A DNA stretch of 64,000 nucleotides from Helicobacter sp. NHP19-012. GTDB taxonomy: Bacteria; Campylobacterota; Campylobacteria; Campylobacterales; Helicobacteraceae. The stretch lies in NCBI RefSeq assembly GCF_019703325.1, contig NZ_AP024819.1, forward strand, positions 1,178,001 to 1,242,000, written 5' to 3'. The stretch's first letter is position 1; the number at the start of each line of letters is the position of its first letter. The notes beneath the pieces were generated by a model that was not told the DNA's origin, made no database searches, and worked only from the letters and a program-made list of their open reading frames with translations. Made by a program: the position numbers and the translations under genes. This document shows, piece by piece, positions 43,333 through 51,843 of this stretch.

Positions 43333-44148
43333 ATGACTAATGGTTATTACGCAGCCACAGGGGGCATGGTTACAGAGTTTAACCGCTTAGACCAAATTTC
43401 TAATAATTTAGCCAATCTCAACACTGCCGGTTTCAAGCGCGACGATGTGATCGTGGGCGATTTTTTGCGCCTTTATCAAAATTACCGCGATAAATTACCC
43501 CTGCCCGATCAAACCCGCCAAGCCGCCAAGTATTTAAACCGCAACCTAGATCGCGTGCCTATCATCGTAGAAAGATACACCGATTACAGCCTAGGACCCA
43601 TGCAAAAAACAGACAACGAGTTGGATTTTGCCTTGAGCGATCCTAACGCCTACTTTGTGGTGCAGACCCCACAGGGCATCGCCTTTACTAGGGATGGCAG
43701 TTTTACCATTGATGCACAAGGGTTTTTAAGCACTAAAGAGGGCTACCACGTCTTAAGCCGCGGGGGGATTGAAAATGGCGCAGGGATACAAATGCTGCCC
43801 GGGGCAAGTGTGAGTGTTGCGCCCAATGGGGACATGTTTTTTAGACAGGGCAATGAGGAAGTGCCGGGAGGGGCTTTAGCCGTGGTGGCTTTTCAAAGCC
43901 AAAAACTCTTAAAAAAAATCGGGGACAATCTCTACACCTACCCGCAAGATAAAATGCAAGAGCGCACTGAGCTAAACGCCCCCGTTGTCCGGCAACATTT
44001 TTTGGAAAAAAGCAATGTCAATGCCGTGATTGAGATGACCCGCCTCATTGAAGCCAACCGCTTGGTGGATATGTACTCTAAAGTGTTAAGGACCCACATG
44101 GACGACATGCACGCTGAGGCGATCAGCAAACTAGCAGCAAGGGTATAA
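43333..44148 (+). CDS. Flagellar basal-body rod protein (FlgF/FlgG family)
   Basis: A 271-residue rod protein of the flagellar axial family. The N-terminal heptad region is YYAATGGMVTEFNRLDQISN followed by NLANLNTAGFKRDD, the Flg_bb_rod pattern; the central part includes ELDFALSDPNAYFVVQTPQG and FTRDGSFTIDAQGFL; the C-terminal helix is SNVNAVIEMTRLIEANR, the Flg_bbr_C motif. It corresponds to the second FlgG-like gene of H. pylori. Whether it is the proximal (FlgF) or distal (FlgG) rod protein cannot be decided from sequence alone. Confidence 0.88.
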   Translation: MTNGYYAATGGMVTEFNRLDQISNNLANLNTAGFKRDDVIVGDFLRLYQNYRDKLPLPDQTRQAAKYLNRNLDRVPIIVERYTDYSLGPMQKTDNELDFALSDPNAYFVVQTPQGIAFTRDGSFTIDAQGFLSTKEGYHVLSRGGIENGAGIQMLPGASVSVAPNGDMFFRQGNEEVPGGALAVVAFQSQKLLKKIGDNLYTYPQDKMQERTELNAPVVRQHFLEKSNVNAVIEMTRLIEANRLVDMYSKVLRTHMDDMHAEAISKLAARV

Positions 44149-44158
44149 GGAGCGCGTG

Positions 44159-44809
44159 ATGAAGTTATCTAAAAAGTTTCTACCCCTTGCTTTATTGGCT
44201 TGTGGGGGGGGGCTACACGCTGAAAAGAGCGCATTTTTCATCGGGGGCATTTATGAAGTGGGCGGCTCGACCTTTAAAGCCCGTATCAGTGGCAAAAAAC
44301 CCAGTAGTATGAACCGCACCGCCATCACCCAGGGCGTAGGCGTACGGGTCGGCTATAATCTGCTCTTTGGGGAAAAGGGCTATGTGGGCTTGCGCTTTTA
44401 TGGCTTTTACAACTGGGGTTTAACTAACTTTGGCAAGGTGGTGTGGAATCGGAACGCTAACTTTGGCAAGAACACCTTTAATTTGTCTGGCTATGGCGTG
44501 GGAGCAGATTTACTCATCAACCTCTTTAATGGCGAAAAGTCTAATCTAGGCGTGTTTGGTGGCGTGGCACTGGGAGGTAACACTTGGTATGCGGTGCATG
44601 GACCGGGAGGGGCAACGCGCTTTCAGTGGATGGTCAATGTGGGCGTTCGGGCGGTGATCGCTAGACACAGTGCCTTTGAAGTGGGTGTAAAAATTCCCAT
44701 GCTCGCTACCCATGTGCAGGGTAGAGTGGACGGTGGTGTTTTTAATGACTTCAGTCTGTCCTTAAAACGTGATTGGGCATTCACCGCCGCCTATTATTTC
44801 TTATTCTAA
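44159..44809 (+). CDS. Small outer membrane barrel protein (Hor-like)
   Basis: A 216-residue predicted outer membrane protein with signal peptide (KLSKKFLPLALLACGGGLHA) and the Helicobacter outer membrane pattern: AFFIGGIYEVGGSTFKA at the mature start, VGVRVGYNLLFGEKGYVGLR, GVGADLLINLFNGEKSNLG, VGVRAVIARHSAFEVGVKIP and the Phe end TAAYYFLF. ATG 44159 is taken over the adjacent GTG 44156; GGAGCGCG precedes. It has no helical passenger. The following membrane gene starts in its stop codon. Confidence 0.85.
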   Translation: MKLSKKFLPLALLACGGGLHAEKSAFFIGGIYEVGGSTFKARISGKKPSSMNRTAITQGVGVRVGYNLLFGEKGYVGLRFYGFYNWGLTNFGKVVWNRNANFGKNTFNLSGYGVGADLLINLFNGEKSNLGVFGGVALGGNTWYAVHGPGGATRFQWMVNVGVRAVIARHSAFEVGVKIPMLATHVQGRVDGGVFNDFSLSLKRDWAFTAAYYFLF

Positions 44810-45261
44810 TGTTGCGCTTGTGGCGCGTGCTGGTGTTGCTGGCTTTGGGTGTGGGTGTGGGTATGGTGCTCTTCTCTGGAGCGTGTGTCGCTCCCGTGAT
44901 TTTTAAAACTCCCGGGATTTTAGACCAACACCACGCAGGGGTGCTGATGGGGCGCATTTTTGTCAAGGGCAATTATCTTTTAAACGCCCTAGCTTGCGTG
45001 CTTATCTTGGACGCTTTGGTGCTTTGGGCGGTGCATAAATCGGGGCTTTTATTCTTCCATCTAGTGGGGGTGGCACTGATTGGCTTGTTTAGCTTCTACT
45101 ACACCCCCTACATTTTAAACGCCCAAGCCAAAAAAACGACCGCAAGCCCCGAGTTTTTAGCCATGCACGCCCAGAGCGAAACACTCTTTAAAGCCTTGCT
45201 TGTTTTGCTCTGCTTGTCCTTTATTTGGAGAGCACTCTTAAGGCCTAAGAGAGGTGTTTAA
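44809..45261 (+). CDS. DUF4149-like membrane protein
   Basis: 150 residues from ATG 44809, which overlaps the preceding TAA (TAATG). Four membrane helices are visible, with the pattern MVLFSGACVAPVIFKTPGIL in the first pair and MGRIFVKGNYLLNALACVL in the second, as in the DUF4149/TMEM205-like family of unknown function. The loop FSFYYTPYILNAQAKK precedes the last helix. It converges with fliP, overlapping by 17 bases. Confidence 0.75.
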   Translation: MLRLWRVLVLLALGVGVGMVLFSGACVAPVIFKTPGILDQHHAGVLMGRIFVKGNYLLNALACVLILDALVLWAVHKSGLLFFHLVGVALIGLFSFYYTPYILNAQAKKTTASPEFLAMHAQSETLFKALLVLLCLSFIWRALLRPKRGV

Positions 45262-45997
45262 AGCTTGCCACTAGATTTTCAACCAAGAGATTAAACCCAT
45301 CCACCAAGATAAACACCAAAATTTTAAAGGGCAAAGAGATCATCACAGGGGGCAGCATCATCATCCCCATTGCCATTAAAATGGAACTCACAACCATGTC
45401 GATGACTAAAAAGGGCAAGTAGAGCAAAAAGCCGATTTGAAACCCGGTTTTAAGCTCGCTGATCATAAAAGCGGGCACAAGCACGGTTAGGGGGACGGCG
45501 CTGGGGTTTTTGGGGTTTTCTAAATGGCGGATTCTAAAAAATAGGGCTAGGTCCTTTTCACGGGTGTTTTGCAACATGAACTCTTTAAAAGGCACAATGC
45601 CGATCTCAAAGGCTTGTGTATAAGAAATCTTTTCAGCCAAGTAGGGCTTAATGGCAGTGTTGTAGCTCTTCTTAGCGGCGGGCTCCATGATAAAAAAGGT
45701 CAAAATCAATGCCAAAGACACCAAAATCTGCGTGGGGGGGGTTTGTTGTGTGCCTAGGGCGGTGCGCAAAAACGAGAACACCACAATCAGGCGGATAAAG
45801 CTCGTCATCACTAAGATTAAAGAGGGCGCAAGCACCAAGAGGGTTAAGACAAGCACCACATTTAGGGTTGTCACTAATTGCGTGGGCGTGTGGGGAGCTG
45901 TGAGAGATAAATTGATTGTGGGGATCACGGGGTCTTTAAGGGTGGCGCCGAGCAACACACAAGAGGCAAACACCGCCCAAAATAAAAGAAAACGCAA
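45245..45997 (-). CDS. fliP: Flagellar export protein FliP
   Basis: Core pore subunit of the flagellar type III export gate, 250 residues. It has a cleavable signal peptide (LLFWAVFASCVLLGATL), then LVLAPSLILVMTSFIRLIVV, FLRTALGTQQTPPTQILVSL, the periplasmic PFKEFMLQNTREKDLALF, and the C-terminal PFLVIDMVVSSILMAMGMMML helices, all conserved. In H. pylori reference strains fliP was first reported split; here it is one frame. It diverges from glmU. Confidence 0.94.
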   Translation of the reverse strand: MRFLLFWAVFASCVLLGATLKDPVIPTINLSLTAPHTPTQLVTTLNVVLVLTLLVLAPSLILVMTSFIRLIVVFSFLRTALGTQQTPPTQILVSLALILTFFIMEPAAKKSYNTAIKPYLAEKISYTQAFEIGIVPFKEFMLQNTREKDLALFFRIRHLENPKNPSAVPLTVLVPAFMISELKTGFQIGFLLYLPFLVIDMVVSSILMAMGMMMLPPVMISLPFKILVFILVDGFNLLVENLVASFKHLS

Positions 45998-46031
45998 GGA
46001 AAAGCCCTTTTGTGTGGGATAAACCTTTAAG

Positions 46032-46037
46032 TATAAT
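46032..46037 (+). promoter_or_regulatory. -10 box of glmU
   Basis: TTTAAGTATAATAGGC gives TATAAT 36 bases before the glmU ATG, in the 75-base divergent gap with fliP. Confidence 0.5.
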
Positions 46038-46072
46038 AGGCTTGTTTTTAAAATTGCCTAAAAAGGGAAAAA

Positions 46073-47383
46073 ATGGCAGTATCGGTTGTGATCTTAGCGG
46101 CGGGCAAGGGCACGCGCATGCGCTCCAAGTTACCCAAAGTCTTGCATAAAATTTGCGGGCAGGAAATGCTTTTACATGTGCTAGAAAGTGCTTTTAGTGT
46201 GAGTGAGGATGTGCATGTCATCTTGCATCACGAACACGAATTGATTTCTCAGGTGATTTACAAACACTTTAAAAACAGACCAACCATCCACCTCCAAAAT
46301 GCCACACAATACCCCGGCACAGGGGGGGCGCTCATGCAAGGGAGTAAAGCCCCTTTGCAAACCGCCCACAACCGCCTTTTAGTGCTCAACGCCGACATGC
46401 CCCTTGTATCTAAAGAAGCCCTTATGCCCTTTGTGGCAAGCCAAGAGGCGAATGCTTTGGGGGTCTTTAGCTTAGAAAATAAAAGTGGCTATGGGCGGGT
46501 GTGCTTAAGTGGCGGTAAGGTTACCTCTATTGTAGAGGAAAAGGACGCAAGCGCAGAAGTCCTAGCCCTAGACACCTTAAACGCCGGGGTGTATCTCTTT
46601 AGTCAAGAGTTCTTAAAAGAGTTCTTACCCAAGCTGGACAAGAACAACGCCCAAGCCGAATACTATTTAACCCAGCTTGTGGGCTTAGGCGTGCAACAAG
46701 GCGTGCGCTTTGCCCCGATTTTTGTTAATGCTCACGACTTCTTAGGGGTCAATTCACAAAGCGAGCTAGCCGCCGCTGAAAACAAAATGCTAGACAAATT
46801 ACGAGAGCAGGCCATGCAAGCGGGGGTGTGCATGCACATGCCCCACACGATTTACTTAGAAAAGGGGGTGCGCTTTGGGCAGGGTTGCGTGCTCGAGCAG
46901 GGGGTGCATTTGGCGGGGGCTTGCTATTTGCAAGAGGCGCACATTAAGGCGCACAGCGTGGTCGAATCAAGCCACATTGAAAACAGCTCCATCGGGCCGC
47001 TCGCGCATATCCGCCCCAACTCTAAGATTATTAATAGCCATGTGGGCAACTTCGTGGAAACCAAGAGTGCTTATTTAAATGGGGTGAAGGCGGGGCATTT
47101 GAGCTACCTTGGCGATTGCAGCATTGCCAGCGGGACGAATGTCGGGGCGGGAGTCATCACCTGCAACTACAATGGTAAGAGCAAGCACCACACCAAAATC
47201 GGGCACAATGTCTTCATCGGTAGCGACAGCCAACTAGTCGCCCCCTTAAACATCCCCGATAATGTGCTGATCGCAGCGGGCAGCACCATCACAGAGCCCA
47301 TGCAAGAGGGAGATTTAGTCCTCGTGCGCCCCCCTCAAGTGTCCATCTCCAAAGGGTATTTTAAATTCTTCAAAAAGCCCTAG
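46073..47383 (+). CDS. glmU: Bifunctional GlmU (N-acetylglucosamine-1-P uridyltransferase / GlcN-1-P acetyltransferase)
   Basis: Makes UDP-GlcNAc for peptidoglycan and lipid A. The N-terminal uridyltransferase has VILAAGKGTRMRSKLPKVLH and LVLNADMPLVS; the C-terminal left-handed beta-helix acetyltransferase has GPLAHIRPNSKIINSHVGNF, VGAGVITCNYNGKSKHHTKI and FIGSDSQLVAPLNI. The 436-residue length matches Helicobacter homologues. It is the last recognised gene before the G-depleted gap. Confidence 0.95.
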   Translation: MAVSVVILAAGKGTRMRSKLPKVLHKICGQEMLLHVLESAFSVSEDVHVILHHEHELISQVIYKHFKNRPTIHLQNATQYPGTGGALMQGSKAPLQTAHNRLLVLNADMPLVSKEALMPFVASQEANALGVFSLENKSGYGRVCLSGGKVTSIVEEKDASAEVLALDTLNAGVYLFSQEFLKEFLPKLDKNNAQAEYYLTQLVGLGVQQGVRFAPIFVNAHDFLGVNSQSELAAAENKMLDKLREQAMQAGVCMHMPHTIYLEKGVRFGQGCVLEQGVHLAGACYLQEAHIKAHSVVESSHIENSSIGPLAHIRPNSKIINSHVGNFVETKSAYLNGVKAGHLSYLGDCSIASGTNVGAGVITCNYNGKSKHHTKIGHNVFIGSDSQLVAPLNIPDNVLIAAGSTITEPMQEGDLVLVRPPQVSISKGYFKFFKKP

Positions 47384-48034
47384 TTGCGCCTTGAAACCCT
47401 TGCAGCCCCCACCGCCCCCACCACAGCAAGGCAATCCCACCCAAGCCCCCACAACACGAGCCCCCCACAGCTATCACCACCGCCAAACTGCTAACCTCTA
47501 TAAAGGCAAACCCCCCACTAAAACCTCTATAAAAACCATAAAACAACACAACCCCCACCACATAACCCCCACAGCATACAACTCCATACAACCACAACCC
47601 CCCACTTGCCACAGCCCCAAACACCCCCAAAACTCACCACCTCCAACACCACGCACCAAAGAACAAGTCTTTTTAATCACAAAAGCACACGCCACAAAAA
47701 TAGCAAAAGGGCAACTAAACCTATAAAACCCTATAAGTTTTTGCGCAAGTTGTTTTGCGACAACAGCCATAAATATTTCTAAAAAGGGCGTTGTAGTTTG
47801 TGTTGCATGAGCCCAGCATATATGCAAAAAGCTCCTCAACAACTAAAGGATAAGGCCAACCTTTTGATGAGGGCAGGCACGCTAGAAATATAGCAACAAA
47901 CCCCACTTTATGGGATTTTGTGGCTATACAAGAGCTTTGATAGATGATAGAAAACATACACACAGAGCTAAAGAGAGCAAGAGAAACACACAATCTCTAT
48001 TAAAATTAGCAATGCAGACAATGCAGCGCAAAAT
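47384..48034. other. 650-base gap with no supportable gene; strongly G-depleted first half
   Basis: From about 47395 to 47730 the plus strand is almost all A and C with many C runs (C5 at 47406, 47415 and 47446, C6 at 47461), so the minus strand is G/T rich. The open frames on either strand here have skewed Gly/Val/Trp/Cys or Pro/Thr/His content and no family resemblance. From 47730 to 47970 composition becomes ordinary but all frames are short; an in-frame TAA at 47969-47971 closes the frame of the following outer membrane protein. No terminator hairpin, tRNA or IS end is evident. Confidence 0.7.
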
Positions 48035-50104
48035 TTGCAATTCAATATCGAAACCTCCGGTATCCCCACACTCAACCCAAGCCAAAATGGCAATCAAGGC
48101 AATACAAGCACCAACGCCACCACAGAGGTGAACAATTTAGTCAATTCTTTAAACACGCTTGCCACCAATGTGGGCAACACCTATGCAGGGCTACAAACCA
48201 TTGACACCCAAGCTAAACAAACCGCTGGTTATTTGCAGACCATTGTTTCCGCTTATGACAATGCCCTAAATGTTTTTACAAAAATTGGGGCATTTGCTGT
48301 GAGCGACCTTAAAGAGGTACAAAAAGATGAAACAATTCTTGCCACCACCAAAGAGGGCACAGAAGCCAATCTCATCGCCACACATAACTTAAAGTTAGCT
48401 CTTGCAAACACAGGTGCAGAGATTGCAGCGTTGCAAGCCACTGAGCAAGAGATCACAAAATCGGGCATACAAACCCAACTCTCAAATGCTGTTGCAGATA
48501 TTACATCTTTAAATCAAGATCTTGGCATTGCAAAATACACCTTTACACAAAGCGCTATAGCGGCGGGGACCCCCCCGGGTGTGATCACCTACGCCGACAA
48601 GCTTAAAACAGCGGTAAGCAATGTTACCAACGCCTTAAACGCCACAAAAACCGCCTTAATCGATGCCTGCGGACAAGGGGCGGAGTGCCAAACAAGCGGC
48701 ACGGGTTCTAGCACTTCAGGCTCTAGCTCCAATGATGGCAAGAGTTCTTCTAGCGGCAACAATAACAACAAAAACAAGAGCTCTTCTAGCCAAAATAAGG
48801 GTAAAAATACTGCAGACTCGAGTCCGGACCAAAAGACCCCAAGCACCAATTCTGGCAAAACAAGCCCACACGCTAAAAACTCCAAGGAGCACAGCTCTAG
48901 TTCTAATAAAACCGGTCCTAACGCCAACCCCCATCAGAACAACCAAACCCCACAAACCGCCAGCAACTCTTTGCAAAACCTCATCAACTCCATTATAGAC
49001 CAAGAGTTGCACGGCCCGGGACCAGTCCAAAGCGCCATCCTCCACTACATCGATCAAGAGGCGCACACCATCACCCAAACCACCAGTGCGATCATCAATA
49101 GCTTAGACAATGTGAGCGCAGCCCAAGCCGTGCAAAACATTGTGGCAGGGCTAGCAAATTATACCCAAGAGCTTGAGAATAATTTAGCAGATAATCCAGA
49201 GATTCCCCAAAGCTTCCAAACAGAAGTGGCTCACTTCATCCAAGGCATGCAAGCCAGCGATATTAATTTAGAATTAATGCAATTAAATTTAGACAGCCTG
49301 ATTTCTCAAGCCAGCCAAATGCGTGTGGCGTTGCTAGATAATTTGGCAAACTCTGTCAATGCGCAAAACCTAAGCTCTTTTGCCAGCTTTGTGGCTTTGC
49401 CCGCTAAGTTAGACCTAAGCCCCAACCAAGCCCAAAACACCCAGCAAGCGGTGCAAGGCTTAAACAATCTCTTGATTTATTTAAACACCGCTAAAAATAA
49501 AATGGCCGCCTATGCTAAAGAAAGCCCTGAAGTGTTCTTAAACAGAGCGGGCGGGATCGGGCTGCCTAACCAAACCATCAATTCTAACGCAAATATGTAC
49601 GGCGTGGATGTGCAGGTGGGGTATAAACAATTCTTTGGCAAAAAGAGAAGATGGGGTCTGCGCTACTATGGCAGCTTTAGTTACCAAAGAGGCGTGTTCT
49701 ACGACCGCAACATCTCCAGCGTGAATAACTTTGTCTATGGGGCTGGGGTGGACGCTTTGTATAACTTCTATGAGAGCAAGGATGGCAAATACACCACGGG
49801 GGTGTTCTTGGGCTTTATGCTGGCGGGCAGCAGTTGGGTAGCCCCTGGTTATCATAACCTCTCCTCTGCCATGCAAGCCATTAATGCCGCAGGCGGACAC
49901 GCCACCATGCACACCTCTTACTTCCAAATCCCCTTAAACATTGGCTTTAGAACCAATGTTACCAAGCACCATGGCTTTGAAATTGGTTTAAGAATCCCCC
50001 TTGCGGCTAATTATTATTTCAGAGGTTCTTTAAACGGCGCACACCTAGAAACCACCTATAAACGCAATGTGGCGGTGTATGTGAACTATGTTTATAATTT
50101 TTAG
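48035..50104 (+). CDS. Hop-type outer membrane adhesin, N-terminus missing
   Basis: 689 codons from TTG 48035 (open back to 47972 without ATG). There is no signal peptide and no Hop N-terminal strand, so the 5' end is lost or the start lies in another frame. The passenger is helical (AGYLQTIVSAYDNALNVF), then comes a Ser/Asn/Lys-rich low-complexity stretch (residues about 220-315, with SSTSGSSSNDGKSSSSGNNN), a second helical part, and a complete barrel: YGVDVQVGYKQFFGKKRRWG, VYGAGVDALYNFYES, TGVFLGFMLAGSSW, FEIGLRIPLAANYYF, ending in YVNYVYNF. Could be a silent donor for recombination, a pseudogene or an assembly fault. Confidence 0.78.
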   Translation: MQFNIETSGIPTLNPSQNGNQGNTSTNATTEVNNLVNSLNTLATNVGNTYAGLQTIDTQAKQTAGYLQTIVSAYDNALNVFTKIGAFAVSDLKEVQKDETILATTKEGTEANLIATHNLKLALANTGAEIAALQATEQEITKSGIQTQLSNAVADITSLNQDLGIAKYTFTQSAIAAGTPPGVITYADKLKTAVSNVTNALNATKTALIDACGQGAECQTSGTGSSTSGSSSNDGKSSSSGNNNNKNKSSSSQNKGKNTADSSPDQKTPSTNSGKTSPHAKNSKEHSSSSNKTGPNANPHQNNQTPQTASNSLQNLINSIIDQELHGPGPVQSAILHYIDQEAHTITQTTSAIINSLDNVSAAQAVQNIVAGLANYTQELENNLADNPEIPQSFQTEVAHFIQGMQASDINLELMQLNLDSLISQASQMRVALLDNLANSVNAQNLSSFASFVALPAKLDLSPNQAQNTQQAVQGLNNLLIYLNTAKNKMAAYAKESPEVFLNRAGGIGLPNQTINSNANMYGVDVQVGYKQFFGKKRRWGLRYYGSFSYQRGVFYDRNISSVNNFVYGAGVDALYNFYESKDGKYTTGVFLGFMLAGSSWVAPGYHNLSSAMQAINAAGGHATMHTSYFQIPLNIGFRTNVTKHHGFEIGLRIPLAANYYFRGSLNGAHLETTYKRNVAVYVNYVYNF

Positions 50105-50105
50105 G

Positions 50106-50126
50106 AAGAAACGCGCAGCGTTTCTT
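50106..50126 (+). terminator. Hairpin directly after the outer membrane protein gene
   Basis: AAGAAACGC, loop GCA, GCGTTTCTT form a perfect 9-base-pair stem two bases after the stop codon. No U tract follows, so termination would be weak or Rho-assisted; a stabilising 3' structure is an alternative. Confidence 0.5.
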
Positions 50127-50176
50127 AAGCGCAGCGTTTCTTAAGCGCAGCGTTTCTTAAGCGCAGCGTTTCTTAA
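50113..50176. repeat. Four perfect tandem copies of a 16-base unit
   Basis: GCGCAGCGTTTCTTAA is repeated at 50113, 50129, 50145 and 50161 without change, followed by a degenerate GCGTGTAGCTTAA. Each unit repeats the right arm of the preceding hairpin, while the left arm occurs once, so four alternative hairpins are possible. Spacing is exact with no spacers, so it is not a CRISPR. Confidence 0.95.
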
Positions 50177-50327
50177 GCGTGTAGCTTAAAAGATTTTAAA
50201 TGCCCCTTGGCAGGTTTTAAACCGCCCAATCTAAACCTCCACAATCTTTTTAAAATTATGGCAAGGTTGTTCATCTTGCTACCCCCTTTTTTACCCTTAA
50301 TGTTTTGCCATTTTAGGGGAGTTGTAG

Positions 50328-50333
50328 TATAAT
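50328..50333 (+). promoter_or_regulatory. -10 box of atpB
   Basis: GTTGTAGTATAATGGGC holds TATAAT 20 bases before the atpB start; TGGAGAGG is the ribosome site. The rest of the 50177-50353 gap shows nothing else. Confidence 0.55.
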
Positions 50334-50353
50334 GGGCTTTTTTTGGAGAGGAT

Positions 50354-51034
50354 ATGGAGCATCGGGTTTTTACTTTTGCAGGATTGATCAGCCATAACCA
50401 CGATTTCATCATCGGGTTTTATGCCGTCTTTTGTGCTTTATTTACGCTCATCATCAGCAAAATGGCGGTGAAAAAGCTACAAATCGTGCCTATGGGGCTA
50501 CAAAATGTCTATGAAGCGGTGGTGGAGGGCATTTTGCATGTGGCTAAGGATGTCATCGGTGAGGAGCTCGCCCGTAAATACTTCCCCCTCACCGGCACGA
50601 TCGCACTCTTTGTCTTTTATTGCAACATGATAGGCATCATCCCCGGCTTTGAAGCCCCCACGGCAAATTGGAGTTTTACGCTCGTTTTAGCTCTCATTGT
50701 CTTTATCTATTACCACTTTGAGGGCATCCGCAACCAAGGGGTTGCCGCCTACTTCAAGCACTTTTTAGGGCCCGTTAAGTGGCTCATGCCCATCATGTTT
50801 CCCGTGGAGATCATCTCCCACTTCTCCCGCATCATCTCGCTTTCTTTCCGTCTGTTTGGCAATATCAAGGGCGATGACATGTTCTTACTCATCATGCTCT
50901 TGCTCGTGCCTTGGGCAATCCCCGTTGCACCCTTCATGGTGCTCTTCTTCATGGGGATTTTACAAGCCTTTGTGTTTATGATTTTGACCTATGTTTATTT
51001 GGCGGGGGCGGTTTTAGTGGATGAGAACCACTAG
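50354..51034 (+). CDS. atpB: ATP synthase F0 subunit a
   Basis: Membrane proton-channel subunit of F1F0 ATP synthase, 226 residues with five to six helices. The essential Arg is in [15 protein letters not shown], preceded by EIISHFSRI; the last helix ends in [15 protein letters not shown]. As usual in epsilonproteobacteria, it stands apart from the main atp operon. Followed after 5 bases by a small membrane protein gene. Confidence 0.95.
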   Translation: MEHRVFTFAGLISHNHDFIIGFYAVFCALFTLIISKMAVKKLQIVPMGLQNVYEAVVEGILHVAKDVIGEELARKYFPLTGTIALFVFYCNMIGIIPGFEAPTANWSFTLVLALIVFIYYHFEGIRNQGVAAYFKHFLGPVKWLMPIMFPVEIISHFSRIISLSFRLFGNIKGDDMFLLIMLLLVPWAIPVAPFMVLFFMGILQAFVFMILTYVYLAGAVLVDENH

Positions 51035-51039
51035 CGGCC

Positions 51040-51261
51040 ATGAAAAAGGACACCATTACATCGTTCTTAGATTTCTTTGCCGGGCTGTTTGTCGGCATTG
51101 CCCTTTTGTGTGGGGGGCTGTGTTTCTTTCTCTTTAGCGATTTGGGCTTGGTGGTGGCGGGGTTTTTCGCCCTCTTTGTCTTTGGGCTCTTTGTCTTTTT
51201 CGCCCTCATGGCAAAGTCCATGTCCGCCCTCATTAAAGAGAGCCAAAGAGAGCGCATTTAA
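51040..51261 (+). CDS. Small two-helix membrane protein
   Basis: 73 residues with two hydrophobic helices (FLDFFAGLFVGIALLCGGLC; LVVAGFFALFVFGLFVFFAL) and a basic tail. No family recognised. It follows atpB closely, so it is likely cotranscribed, recalling the position of AtpI/AtpZ-like small proteins near F0 genes, but sequence similarity to these is not visible. It converges on gmhA with one base between. Confidence 0.6.
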   Translation: MKKDTITSFLDFFAGLFVGIALLCGGLCFFLFSDLGLVVAGFFALFVFGLFVFFALMAKSMSALIKESQRERI

Positions 51262-51262
51262 A

Positions 51263-51835
51263 TTAGTTGTTGCAAAATCCCCGCTCGATATAATCGCAAA
51301 GCAAATGGATTAAAAGGATATGCATTTCTTGAATGCGGGGGGTGTTACTGCTTGGCACAATTAAATTATGCGTGCATAAAGAGCGCATTGCCCCGCCCCC
51401 CCGTCCGCTAAGCCCGAGCGTGTTTAAGCCCAGCTCTTGTGCCTTTTTTAAGGCTAAAAGCACATTTTGTGAGTTGCCACTCGTGGAGATGCCGACCAAA
51501 CAATCCCCCTTTTGCCCCAAAGCCTCCACTTGCCTAGAAAATACCCACTCATAGCCATAGTCGTTAGCAATGGCAGTTAGAGCGGAGGTGTCTGTGCTAA
51601 GCGCAAGGGCGGGCAGCCCCCGCCTTTCTTGTTTATAACGCCCCGTGAGTTCTGCCGCAAAGTGCTGTGCATCGGCGGCACTGCCCCCATTGCCACAAAT
51701 CAAAATCTTGTTGCCTTTTTTAAGCGTGTCTAGCAAAAACGCCCCGCTTTGGGCTAAACTTTGGGCTAAATGTGCTAGGGTGTCTTGCGTGGTTTGGATA
51801 TGCTCTAAAAACTCGGTTTGGATCAAAGCGTGCAT
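51263..51835 (-). CDS. gmhA: Phosphoheptose isomerase
   Basis: Converts sedoheptulose 7-phosphate to D-glycero-D-manno-heptose 7-phosphate, first step of ADP-heptose synthesis for LPS core; the product pathway also yields the ALPK1 ligand ADP-heptose. The 190-residue SIS-domain protein has [40 protein letters not shown] and [17 protein letters not shown]. Last gene of the heptose set gmhB-hldD-hldE-gmhA. Confidence 0.95.
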   Translation of the reverse strand: MHALIQTEFLEHIQTTQDTLAHLAQSLAQSGAFLLDTLKKGNKILICGNGGSAADAQHFAAELTGRYKQERRGLPALALSTDTSALTAIANDYGYEWVFSRQVEALGQKGDCLVGISTSGNSQNVLLALKKAQELGLNTLGLSGRGGGAMRSLCTHNLIVPSSNTPRIQEMHILLIHLLCDYIERGFCNN

Positions 51836-51843
51836 GCAACTCC

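Noticed and set aside
47498..47842. Minus-strand 114-residue open frame upstream of the adhesin
   Set aside because: Its Gly/Trp/Cys/Val-rich composition follows from the G/T-rich strand; no ribosome site or family motif.
47944..48003. Short frame reading IENIHTELKRARETHNLY as a RodZ-like HTH start
   Set aside because: Only 19 codons before a stop, no continuation in any frame matching an HTH; joining it to the adhesin frame needs a two-base gain or one-base loss unlike other breaks here.
48589..48927. Leu/Glu-rich minus-strand frame inside the adhesin gene
   Set aside because: It is the shadow of the Ser/Asn-rich coding repeat on the plus strand.
50113..50176. CRISPR array
   Set aside because: The 16-base units are directly abutting with no spacers, and no cas gene is nearby.
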